A stretch of 64,000 nt of DNA from Prauserella_A oleivorans (GTDB lineage Bacteria > Actinomycetota > Actinomycetes > Mycobacteriales > Pseudonocardiaceae): NCBI RefSeq assembly GCF_042685745.1, contig NZ_JBHUNT010000001.1, positions 2,232,001 through 2,296,000 on the forward strand, in the 5' to 3' direction. This document shows, piece by piece, positions 45,764-53,014 of this stretch. Each line of letters opens with the position of its first letter. Position 1 is the first letter of the stretch. The translations under genes and the position numbers were made by a program. The notes under the pieces are model-generated. The model did not search any database. It was not told the origin of the DNA and saw only the letters and a list, made by a program, of their open reading frames with translations.

Positions 45764-46018
45764 TCAGAAGTTGCTGCGTGTGCCGATCTGCGAACGGCGA
45801 CGCTTGAGCGCGCGCCGCTCGTCCTCGCTCATGCCGCCCCACACGCCGGCGTCCTGGCCACTGGCCAGTGCCCAGGCCAGGCAGTCGGAGGCAACGGTGC
45901 AGCGGTGGCACACGGCCTTCGCCGCGGTGATCTGCGACAGGGCGGGACCACTGGTTCCCACGGGGAAGAACAGTTCGGGGTCCTCGTCTCGGCAGGCCGC
46001 GCGGTGGCGCCAGTCCAT
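45764..46018 (-). CDS. whiB1: Iron-sulphur transcription factor WhiB1
   Basis: 84 residues from ATG 46018, with AAAAGGAG upstream. The four cluster Cys are C9 and those of CHRCTVASDC (about 37, 40, 46), followed by GVWGGMSEDERRALKRRR, the G[VI]WGG turn and basic DNA-contact tail. WhiB1 holds a NO-sensitive [4Fe-4S] cluster, binds the main sigma factor and is essential in mycobacteria. Two perfect CRP-like sites lie upstream at 46092 and 46142. Confidence 0.95.
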   Translation of the reverse strand: MDWRHRAACRDEDPELFFPVGTSGPALSQITAAKAVCHRCTVASDCLAWALASGQDAGVWGGMSEDERRALKRRRSQIGTRSNF

Positions 46019-46091
46019 TTCGTGAGCTCCTTTTAATGGCGCGGGGGTTCCCACGCCACAGTCGTCATGGCGGTCGTTTCTTGGGGTGCTT

Positions 46092-46105
46092 GTGAATGCT
46101 TTCAC
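46092..46105. promoter_or_regulatory. CRP-type site (promoter-proximal) upstream of whiB1
   Basis: GTGAATGCTTTCAC is a perfect GTGA-N6-TCAC palindrome, 74 bases upstream of the whiB1 ATG. Mycobacterial whiB1 is known to be controlled by CRP through two sites. Confidence 0.75.
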
Positions 46106-46141
46106 GAGTCACCGAGTTCGACAAGTGTTTTCCGCGGATCG

Positions 46142-46155
46142 GTGAGTCAGCTCAC
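46142..46155. promoter_or_regulatory. CRP-type site (promoter-distal) upstream of whiB1
   Basis: GTGAGTCAGCTCAC is a second perfect GTGA-N6-TCAC palindrome, 50 bases centre to centre from the first (near five helical turns), so two dimers would lie on the same face. Confidence 0.72.
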
Positions 46156-46309
46156 CTGGCCATGTCACCGGCCTGACCTGCGGCTTTGCGCCGAGCGGGC
46201 GCCACTGTGAGGTGGAACCATGCGGCGAGTGGAGCTTCTCCGTCGCTGAACGGCAACACGCAGTTTGCCGGAGGTGATCAGCTCACTGCTGTTCACCGTC
46301 AGCGACCAG

Positions 46310-47263
46310 TCATATCGCGACGGTGAGCGCGCCTGGCACGCTCCGGAACTCCACCCGGGTGCGCTGCCCGACCAGATCTCCGTCAACCTGCAAGTTGACG
46401 GGCACCTCGGCCGTCACGCAGATCAGCGAGAGGTCGTCGCGGCGCACCAGCTGCTTCCCGCGGTGTCTGCTGCGGGTCTTCAAGGCCTGGTAGAGGTGCC
46501 GGAGTACGGTGACCGGCCCGAGTGCCCGCAGGGCGAACAGGCCGAGCCCCGTGTCGAACGAGCAGTCCGTGTTGAGGTGCACCGGACGGGTGCCGAGGTA
46601 GCTCCACGGATCGGTGTTGGAGACGAAGGCCGTCCGGACCTCGGCGGGTTCCTCGCCGGGCACGTGCACGGTGAGCGCCGGCCTGCCCTGGGGCGGGCGC
46701 AGGTAACACGAGACTGCGGTGCGTGCGTAGAGCGACGGACTGGTGCGCTTGCCCCGCCGCTTCTCCACCCCGGCCACCACGTCGGCGTCCCAGCCCATGC
46801 CCGCGTTGAACGTGAACCACCGGTGGTCCGCGAGGCCGAGTCCCACCTGACGTGCGCTGCCCTGCTCGAGGGCATGCAGCAGGCGGTAGGTCGCCTCCAC
46901 GGGGTCGCTCGGCAGGCCGAGGGCACGCGCGAACACGTTCGCCGAACCACCCGGCACGACGCCCAGCATCGGAGCCTGCCGGTAGCCCCCCGGCCGGCTC
47001 TCGCTGCCGGCGCTGTCGGCGCTGCCGGCGCTGTCGGCGAGCAGCCCGTTGACGACCTCGTTCACCGTGCCGTCGCCGCCGTGCGCGACGACCAGATCGA
47101 CCTGGTCGCGCGCGGCCGCGCGGGCGACCGCCATCGCGTGCCCGCGGTGTTCGGTCTCGACCACATCGAGCTTGACCTGGCTGGCCAGCGCGTGCGCAAG
47201 CACGTCGCGACCACCCGGTGTGGTGGCTGTGGCCTGCGGATTCACGACGAGAACTGCGCGCAC
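46310..47263 (-). CDS. Diacylglycerol/lipid kinase family protein
   Basis: 317 residues from GTG 47263. It has the kinase fold of YegS/DgkB: MRAVLVVNPQATATTPGGRD, then VVAHGGDGTVNEVVNGLL (the GGDGT nucleotide loop), GVVPGGSANVFARALGLP and FNAGMGWDADVV. A Ser/Gly/Ala/Asp repeat (two ADSAGS-type units) is inserted right after the GGDGT helix, at about residues 76-90. It phosphorylates a lipid such as diacylglycerol or a related isoprenoid. It is divergent from the membrane protein gene at 47.5 kb. Confidence 0.9.
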   Translation of the reverse strand: MRAVLVVNPQATATTPGGRDVLAHALASQVKLDVVETEHRGHAMAVARAAARDQVDLVVAHGGDGTVNEVVNGLLADSAGSADSAGSESRPGGYRQAPMLGVVPGGSANVFARALGLPSDPVEATYRLLHALEQGSARQVGLGLADHRWFTFNAGMGWDADVVAGVEKRRGKRTSPSLYARTAVSCYLRPPQGRPALTVHVPGEEPAEVRTAFVSNTDPWSYLGTRPVHLNTDCSFDTGLGLFALRALGPVTVLRHLYQALKTRSRHRGKQLVRRDDLSLICVTAEVPVNLQVDGDLVGQRTRVEFRSVPGALTVAI

Positions 47264-47562
47264 TACCGCAGAGTAGGTCAGGTAGCGGCGTACTCGGCAA
47301 GGCCGCGGGGGCCAATCCCTGCGAGCCTCGTCACGTGCTCAGAGTGCTGCACAGTCCGTCTCCGTGCTGATCCCGGTCGCTGCCCTCCGTTCCTCCGATC
47401 CGAACGATGACACCGCCGTGACGAGTTGCACCCCGGGCCGACCGCCCGCTCATCGACGACACCCCGATCTTTGCGCCGACGGCGGGCATCCGAAAACGGC
47501 CGACCGGGTGGCATACCATCGAAACCGTTCACTCACGGTCACTTTGAGGGAAGGCCCGGCCG
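47264..47562. other. Intergenic region between lipid kinase and membrane protein genes
   Basis: 299 bases holding the two divergent promoters. I see no convincing gene, repeat or hairpin; the short open frames here lack protein-like composition. Confidence 0.5.
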
Positions 47563-48042
47563 GTGGCGCTCGCCGACAAGATCTCGCCCGCTCCCAGGGA
47601 AGTCCGCTACGCGGGCGTGCTCACCGCGCTGCCCGGGTTCGCCCTGATCGCCATCGGCGTGGTCCTGGCCGTCGAACATGCCGCCAGCGAGCCGATGTCG
47701 GGCAACAACATTTACGCCGAGGTGGCCTACTACGTCGTGCTCGGCCTGGGCGTGCTCGCGTGCGCGACGGGGTTGCTGCTCGGCAAGACGTGGGCGCGCT
47801 CGCCGTCGCTCGTGGTCGGCCTGCTGCTGATCGGGATCGGCTGGTACGCCACGGGTCCGTCCGATCAGGCGGGGTTCGGCGTGCCGATCATGATCGCGGG
47901 CGCGGCCGTGGTGGTCCTGCTGTTCCGCAGGCCCTCCCGGGCATGGGCGCTGGGCCAGCGCGAGGGCGAGACCGAGGAGGAGGCCTCCCGCCGCGGCGGC
48001 CTGGAGGGACGTGCCGCCGAGCGGGAACAGGACGAGAAGTGA
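47563..48042 (+). CDS. Small membrane protein with four helices
   Basis: 159 residues from GTG 47563. Hydrophobic segments lie at about residues 18-40, 54-72, 80-95 and 103-122, followed by a charged, Glu/Arg-rich cytoplasmic tail (EGETEEEASRRGG). No motif I recognise. The GNAT gene lies convergent, four bases from its stop. Confidence 0.75.
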   Translation: MALADKISPAPREVRYAGVLTALPGFALIAIGVVLAVEHAASEPMSGNNIYAEVAYYVVLGLGVLACATGLLLGKTWARSPSLVVGLLLIGIGWYATGPSDQAGFGVPIMIAGAAVVVLLFRRPSRAWALGQREGETEEEASRRGGLEGRAAEREQDEK

Positions 48043-48045
48043 CGC

Positions 48046-48528
48046 TCAGCCCGCCTCGGCGGCCAGCTCGCGCAGTGCGTCGTCGGTGAGCCGGTAGACC
48101 GTCCACTCGTCCATCGGCCGCGCTCCCAGGGCCTTGTAGAAGCCGATCGCGGGGTTCCAGTTGAGCACCCACCACTCCAGCCGCGCGTAGCCGCGGTCGG
48201 TGCACTCCTGCGCGAGGGCGGCCAGCAGCGCCTTGCCGAGGCCGGAGCCGCGGAGTTCGGGCCGGACGTAGAGGTCCTCCAGATAGATCCCGTGCACGCC
48301 GCGCCAGGTCGAGAAGTTGAGGAACCACAGCGCGAAGCCGACGACCTCGCCGTCCACCTCGGCCACGTGGCCGAACAGCGCGGGGTTCTCGCCGAACAGT
48401 GCCGCGTGCAGCTGCTCGGACGTGAGGTGGCACTCGTCGGGTGCCTTCTCGTAAGCGGCCAGGTCGTGCACGAGCCGCACGACGGTGTCGACGTCGGTCT
48501 CGCGGACGCGGCGGATGCGGTTGTCCAA
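48046..48528 (-). CDS. GNAT-family N-acetyltransferase
   Basis: About 160 residues. TTG 48528 starts the protein just before IRRVRETDVDTVVRLVHDLA; an upstream ATG-less extension would run into the phosphatase gene. Acetyl-CoA loop: LYVRPELRGSGLGKALLAALA (RGxGxGxxL), with VHGIYLEDLYV before and ARLEWWVLNWNPAIGFYKALGA after, as in spermidine/diamine acetyltransferases. It is probably co-transcribed with the phosphatase upstream. The start is uncertain. Confidence 0.88.
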   Translation of the reverse strand: MDNRIRRVRETDVDTVVRLVHDLAAYEKAPDECHLTSEQLHAALFGENPALFGHVAEVDGEVVGFALWFLNFSTWRGVHGIYLEDLYVRPELRGSGLGKALLAALAQECTDRGYARLEWWVLNWNPAIGFYKALGARPMDEWTVYRLTDDALRELAAEAG

Positions 48529-48547
48529 GATGGGCGCCTCTTTCGGG

Positions 48548-49135
48548 TCAGGCGGGGACGTTGAGGTGCAGGATCTGCGGCTCACCCCGCTCGTGGCCGA
48601 GCACGGTGATGCTCGCCGGATCGAACTTGAAATGCACGCCCCCGGAGGCCTCCAGACCGAGCCAGCGCGCGATCAGGACGCGGCTGAAGTGGCCGTGGCC
48701 GACGAGCACGACGTCGCCGTCCGCGAGGGCGGGCCGGATGCGCTCGAGCACCTTGTCCGCCCGGGAGCCGACCTGCGCGACGCTCTCCCCGTGGGGTACC
48801 GGGTGCGACCAGATCGTCCAGCCCGGTACCTCCTGGCGGATCTCGTCGGTCGTGCGGCCCTCGTAGTCGCCGTAGTCCCACTCGGCGAGGTCCTCGGTGG
48901 CCTCGTCCACGGCCAGGCCTGCGAGTTCGGCCGTGCGCAGCGCTCGCCGGCGCGGGCTGCTCAGCACCAGCACGGGTGGGGTGTCGCGGTCCATGAGCGC
49001 GTAGGTGCGCCCCGAGGCGTGTGCCTGCCGCTCGCCGACGGCGGTGAGGGGGAGATCCGTCCGGCCGGTGTGCCTGCCGGCCGCGGACCACTCCGTCTGG
49101 CCGTGGCGCAGGAGCAGGAGCGCGTGCTGGTCCAC
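48548..49135 (-). CDS. Histidine phosphatase superfamily protein (acid phosphatase type)
   Basis: 195 residues from GTG 49135. LLLRHGQTEWSAAGRHTGRTDLPLT has the catalytic RHG motif; EWDYGDYEGRTTDEI and VVLVGHGHFSRVLIARWL carry the Glu and second His. The sequence resembles mycobacterial Rv3214 (Gpm2/EntD), an acid phosphatase of the phosphoglycerate mutase fold in the same chromosomal neighbourhood. The substrate is unknown. Confidence 0.9.
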   Translation of the reverse strand: MDQHALLLLRHGQTEWSAAGRHTGRTDLPLTAVGERQAHASGRTYALMDRDTPPVLVLSSPRRRALRTAELAGLAVDEATEDLAEWDYGDYEGRTTDEIRQEVPGWTIWSHPVPHGESVAQVGSRADKVLERIRPALADGDVVLVGHGHFSRVLIARWLGLEASGGVHFKFDPASITVLGHERGEPQILHLNVPA

Positions 49136-49214
49136 GCCTGCGAATATAGCCGCCGGCGTGGCCGCTCCAGGGCGCGCGAGGCGACGCGGCCGCGTTAGCC
49201 CTGCCGAGTGAAAA

Positions 49215-49252
49215 TGAACACCGTTCACCCTGCTGATGTGAGTTTTACTCAC
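49215..49252. promoter_or_regulatory. Palindromic elements upstream of the GMC oxidase gene
   Basis: GTGAGTTTTACTCAC (49238-49252) is a perfect 5+5 inverted repeat, and just before it GTGAA and TTCAC form a second loose pair around 49208-49228. They are 45-85 bases before ATG 49297 and could be regulator sites; no factor is assigned. Confidence 0.45.
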
Positions 49253-49296
49253 GTTTGATCTTGTGCGCGTGCGCGGTCGCCCGACAGCATCCCGCC

Positions 49297-50910
49297 ATGG
49301 CACCCGTCTCCCGCAGGCACTTCCTCGGCCTCGCCGCGCTGAACTCCGCGGCGGCACTCGGACTCACGACCATCGCCACCCGTCCGGCCACGGCCGCCGA
49401 ATCCGACGGCGCGTTCTCCCCGGCCGTGGTCGTCGGCACCGGCTACGGCGCCGCGGTGACGGCGCTGCGGCTCGGCCAGGCCGGTGTCCCCACGCTCATG
49501 CTCGAGATGGGCCAGCTGTGGGATACGCCTGCCGAGGACGGCAGGACGTTCTCACCGATGCTCTCGCCGGACCGCCGCTCGATGTGGCTCAAGGACCGCA
49601 CGGAGATGCCGCTCGCGTCGTTCCTGTGGCTCGACATCAACCGCCGCATCGAGCGCTACGCCGGCGTGCTCGACCGGGTCGACCACGGCGACATGTCCGT
49701 GTACGTCGGACGCGGGGTCGGCGGTGGCTCACTGGTGAACGGCGCGATGGCCGTGACGCCGAAGCGGTGGTACTTCGAGGAGATCCTGCCCGAGGTGGAC
49801 GCCGACGAGATGTACGGCGTCTACTTCCCGCGCGCGAACGCCGCGCTGGGGGTCAACAGCGTGGACCCCGGCTGGTTCGAGACGTGCGACTCGTACCGGT
49901 ACGCACGACTGTCCCGCAGGCACGCGCACAAGGCCGGATACCGCACCACGTTCGTGCCCAGCGTGTACGACTTCGACTACATGCGGCGCGAGGAGGCCGG
50001 TGAGGTGCCGCGCTCGGCGCTGGCCTCGGAGGTCATCTTCGGCAACAACCACGGCAAGCGCTCGCTGGACCGGACCTACCTCGCGGCCGCACTCGGCACG
50101 GGCAACGTGACGATCCGGACCTTGCGCGAGGTCCGCGAGATCCGGCGCGCGGGCGACGGCACCTACTGGCTCACGGTGAACGAGCTCGACCAGGCGGGCA
50201 ACGTCGTGGCCCGCAGGCAGCTCGGCACGCGGTACCTGTTCCTGGGCGCGGGCAGCCTTGGCTCCACCGAGCTGCTCCTGCGCGCCCGCGACACCGGGAC
50301 GCTGCCGGACCTCGGCGAGGAGATCGGCCGCGGGTGGGGTCCCAACGGCAACGTGATGCTCGGCCGCGCCAATCACGCGTGGGATCTCACCGGCATCACC
50401 CAGTCGGGCATGCCCGCGCTCGGCATCGACGCCTGGGACGACCCCGAGCACCCCGTGTTCGCCGAGATCGCGCCCATGCCCGCGGGCGTGGAACTGTGGG
50501 TGAGCCTGTACCTGGCCATCACGAGGAATCCCGAGCGCGGGCACTTCACCTACGACGCGGCCACCGACTCGGCCCGGCTGCACTGGACGGCCGGCCAGGG
50601 CGAGCCGTCGATCCGGGCGGCGAAGGCGCACTTCGACCGCATCAACCGGGCCAACGGCACCATCTACCGGCACGACCTCTTCGGCGACACGCGCGTGTTC
50701 GAGAACCGGTTCACCTACCACCCGCTGGGCGGGCTGGCGCTGGGCACGGCGACCGACCTCTACGGCCGCGTGCATGGCTACCCGAACCTGTACGTCACCG
50801 ACGGCTCGCTGATCCCCGGCAGCACCGGGGTGAACCCGTTCGTCACCATCACCGCGCTCGCCGAGCGCAACATCGAGCGCGTGCTGGCCGAGGACATCCG
50901 GCGCGGGTGA
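49297..50910 (+). CDS. Tat-exported GMC oxidoreductase, probable cholesterol oxidase (class I)
   Basis: 537 residues from ATG 49297. The N-terminus MAPVSRRHFLGLAALNS has the twin-Arg (RR at 6-7) Tat signal, needed for a protein exported with FAD. FAD motif: AVVVGTGYGAAVTALRLGQA. GRGVGGGSLVNGAMAVTPKRWYF, the C-terminal FTYHPLGGLALG (active His) and PGSTGVNPFVTITALAERN (active Asn) match GMC cholesterol oxidases of Streptomyces and Brevibacterium. It would oxidise and isomerise 3-beta-hydroxysterols. Other sterols remain possible. No steroid-catabolism genes are next to it. Confidence 0.9.
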   Translation: MAPVSRRHFLGLAALNSAAALGLTTIATRPATAAESDGAFSPAVVVGTGYGAAVTALRLGQAGVPTLMLEMGQLWDTPAEDGRTFSPMLSPDRRSMWLKDRTEMPLASFLWLDINRRIERYAGVLDRVDHGDMSVYVGRGVGGGSLVNGAMAVTPKRWYFEEILPEVDADEMYGVYFPRANAALGVNSVDPGWFETCDSYRYARLSRRHAHKAGYRTTFVPSVYDFDYMRREEAGEVPRSALASEVIFGNNHGKRSLDRTYLAAALGTGNVTIRTLREVREIRRAGDGTYWLTVNELDQAGNVVARRQLGTRYLFLGAGSLGSTELLLRARDTGTLPDLGEEIGRGWGPNGNVMLGRANHAWDLTGITQSGMPALGIDAWDDPEHPVFAEIAPMPAGVELWVSLYLAITRNPERGHFTYDAATDSARLHWTAGQGEPSIRAAKAHFDRINRANGTIYRHDLFGDTRVFENRFTYHPLGGLALGTATDLYGRVHGYPNLYVTDGSLIPGSTGVNPFVTITALAERNIERVLAEDIRRG

Positions 50911-50927
50911 CGTCCGCGCTCGGCCGG

Positions 50928-51536
50928 CTACCGCGTGGCGGCGCGGAGCTGCTCGTAGCGGGCCAGGCAGTCGTCGTAGCGCGGCAGGAGACCGGCCGCC
51001 TCGGCCTCGGCCAGCGTGGGCGCCGACCGGTCCTTGTCGGAGAGCACGAACTCCTCGCCGTCCGGCCAGGGAAGCCGCAGCGCCGGGTCGAACGGGGTGA
51101 GGCCGTGCTCGGCGGGCGGGTTGTACGGCGTCGAGCACAGGTACCCCATGACCGTGTCGTCCTCGAGGGCCAGGAACGCGTGCCCGAGCCCCTCGGCCAG
51201 GTACACGGCGCGGTAGTCCGCGGAGTCCAGCCGGACGGCATCCCAGGTGCCGAAGGTGGGCGAGCCCACGCGCAGGTCGACGATCACGTCGAGCAACGCA
51301 CCGCGCGGGCAGTAGACGTACTTGGCCTGGCCCGGCGGGGTGTCGGCGAAGTGGATGCCGCGGATGGTCCCGCGCCGGGACACGCTGTGGTTGGTCTGCG
51401 CGACGGTGAGCGGATGACCGACCGCCTTGGTGAACGCCGCCTCCTGGAACGGGGCCACGAACAGTCCACGCTGGTCCGGGAACACGGGCGGGGTGAACTC
51501 GAAGGCGTTCGGCACGGCCAGCTCGCGCACATCCAT
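50928..51536 (-). CDS. rmlC: dTDP-4-dehydrorhamnose 3,5-epimerase family protein
   Basis: 202 residues from ATG 51536. The cupin fold is visible with FPDQRGLFVAPFQEAAF, QTNHSVSRRGTIRGIHF (catalytic His), and LAEGLGHAFLALEDDTVMGYLCS (second active His/Tyr). It makes the dTDP-rhamnose precursor for wall arabinogalactan-type linkers or a secondary-metabolite sugar. Other rml genes are not adjacent, so it may act in antibiotic sugar formation rather than the wall; this cannot be decided here. Confidence 0.9.
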   Translation of the reverse strand: MDVRELAVPNAFEFTPPVFPDQRGLFVAPFQEAAFTKAVGHPLTVAQTNHSVSRRGTIRGIHFADTPPGQAKYVYCPRGALLDVIVDLRVGSPTFGTWDAVRLDSADYRAVYLAEGLGHAFLALEDDTVMGYLCSTPYNPPAEHGLTPFDPALRLPWPDGEEFVLSDKDRSAPTLAEAEAAGLLPRYDDCLARYEQLRAATR

Positions 51537-51654
51537 ACCGCGGGAGCTTAGTCCTGGCTTCCCAAGCCGGACGGTCGTCTTGCTAGCAGCGCCGTGACCA
51601 GCGGAAAGGCGGCGGAGTCTGTGATCTCAGCCGCACCCGGACAGCGACCTCATT

Positions 51655-51812
51655 CCCGTGGTGTCACACTGGTCGAACCGCCGCGTCCGCGGCAACGCCT
51701 GACCACGGGCCTAGACGGACGCCTCGCCGGTGTAAGGCGCTACCGCGCCGGGCAGCCGGGAACGAGGAGCCCAACACCATTGGGGATGCCGGTCGGGCAG
51801 CCCCTTGCTTTT
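51655..51812 (+). ncRNA. Structured leader with terminator-like hairpin upstream of the malic enzyme gene
   Basis: Three elements run toward the gene. (1) CCCGTGGT (51655-51662) pairs with ACCACGGG (51702-51709), enclosing a GCCGC/GCGGC hairpin. (2) GGTGT near 51730 can pair with ACACC near 51775, enclosing GGCGC-TACC-GCGCC and a GGGC/GCCC pair. (3) GGGG-A-TGCC (51782-51790) pairs with GGCA-G-CCCC (51796-51804), followed by TTGCTTTT. The start codon is only 18 bases past the T-rich run. The layout resembles an attenuator or riboswitch, but it matches no class I know. The folding is hand-drawn. Confidence 0.45.
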
Positions 51813-51829
51813 CAGCCCTGGAGAATGAC

Positions 51830-52999
51830 GTGTCCCAAGCTCAGGTGAGCGACGACGACATCTTCGGCGGTCACGAGGGCGGCAAGCTCTCCGTGTCCGC
51901 CACCCGACCCATCACGCAGGCGCGTGACCTGTCCATCGCCTACACCCCCGGTGTAGCCAAGGTCAGCCGCGCGATCGCCGAGGACGTCACCCTCGCGAAG
52001 CGCTACACATGGACCGATCGGCTCGTCGCGGTGGTCAGCGACGGCACCGCGGTACTCGGTCTCGGTGACATCGGCGCGCGTGCCTCGCTGCCGGTGATGG
52101 AGGGCAAGTCGGTCCTGTTCAAGACCTTCGCCGGCCTGGACTCGATCCCGCTCGTCCTGGACACCACCGACGTCGACGAGATCGTCGAGACGCTCGTGCG
52201 GCTGCGGCCGTCGTTCGGCGCGGTCAACCTGGAGGACGTCTCGGCGCCACGCTGCTTCGAGCTGGAGGAGAAGCTCAAGGCGGCGCTGGACTGCCCGGTG
52301 ATGCACGACGACCAGCACGGCACGGCCATCGTCGTGCTGGCCGCGCTGCGCGGCGCGAACATGGTGCTGGACAAGTCGATCGCCGAGCAGCGGGTGGTGA
52401 TCTCCGGTGCGGGCGCGGCGGGTGTCGCGTGCGCGAAGATCCTGCAGGCGGCCGGTGCCGGCGACGTGACGGTGCTCGACTCGAAGGGCATCATCCACTC
52501 CGGCCGGGACAACCTGAACCCGGTGAAGGAGCAGCTGGCCCTCACCACCAACACCACGGGCCTGCGCGGTGGCCTCGCCGACGCCCTCAGCGGCGCCGAC
52601 GTCTTCATCGGCCTGTCGAGCGCCACCATCGACGAGAGCCTGCTCGCGTCGATGGCGCCGGACTCGATCGTGTTCGCGCTGTCCAACCCGGACCCCGAGG
52701 TGCACCCGGACATCGCCGCCAAGTACGCGTCGGTGGTCGCGACCGGTCGCAGTGACTTCCCGAACCAGATCAACAACGTGCTGGCGTTCCCCGGCGTGTT
52801 CCGCGGGGCACTGGACGCCGGTGCGCGGGCGATCACCGAGAACATGAAGCTCGCGGCGGCCGAGGCCATCGCCTCGGTGGCCGCCGACCACCTGGCCCCC
52901 GACCACATCGTGCCGAGCCCGCTCGACCCGCGGGTCGCGGTCGAGGTCGCCAACGCCGTGGCCAAGGCCGCCGCGGAGGACGGGGTGACAGCGGACTGA
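51830..52999 (+). CDS. NAD(P)-dependent malic enzyme
   Basis: 389 residues from GTG 51830 with GGAG seven bases upstream. The malic domain has DLSIAYTPGVAKVSRAI, LLxLGDIGARA-type LGLGDIGARASLPVMEGKS, and VNLEDVSAPRCFELEEKL with the metal-site HDDQHGTAIVVLAAL. The NAD(P) fold is QRVVISGAGAAGVACAKILQ, then FALSNPDPEVHPDIA. It decarboxylates malate to pyruvate. Only the small bacterial form is present, without a phosphotransacetylase fusion. A possibly regulatory RNA leader precedes it. Confidence 0.95.
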   Translation: MSQAQVSDDDIFGGHEGGKLSVSATRPITQARDLSIAYTPGVAKVSRAIAEDVTLAKRYTWTDRLVAVVSDGTAVLGLGDIGARASLPVMEGKSVLFKTFAGLDSIPLVLDTTDVDEIVETLVRLRPSFGAVNLEDVSAPRCFELEEKLKAALDCPVMHDDQHGTAIVVLAALRGANMVLDKSIAEQRVVISGAGAAGVACAKILQAAGAGDVTVLDSKGIIHSGRDNLNPVKEQLALTTNTTGLRGGLADALSGADVFIGLSSATIDESLLASMAPDSIVFALSNPDPEVHPDIAAKYASVVATGRSDFPNQINNVLAFPGVFRGALDAGARAITENMKLAAAEAIASVAADHLAPDHIVPSPLDPRVAVEVANAVAKAAAEDGVTAD

Positions 53000-53014
53000 C
53001 GGGCCGGGCGAGCG

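Noticed and set aside
46274..46286. Third CRP-like site GTGATCAGCTCAC
   Set aside because: Spacer is five bases rather than six and it lies closer to the convergent lipid kinase end than to the whiB1 promoter.
51655..51812. Assignment of the malic enzyme leader to a known riboswitch (c-di-AMP ydaO, cobalamin, guanidine)
   Set aside because: Short matches to conserved loops were not sustained over the full consensus of any class.
51594..51848. Possible small protein in the malic enzyme leader
   Set aside because: Composition is Pro/Arg-rich, and the frame overlaps the start of the malic enzyme gene; the RNA structure explains the region better.
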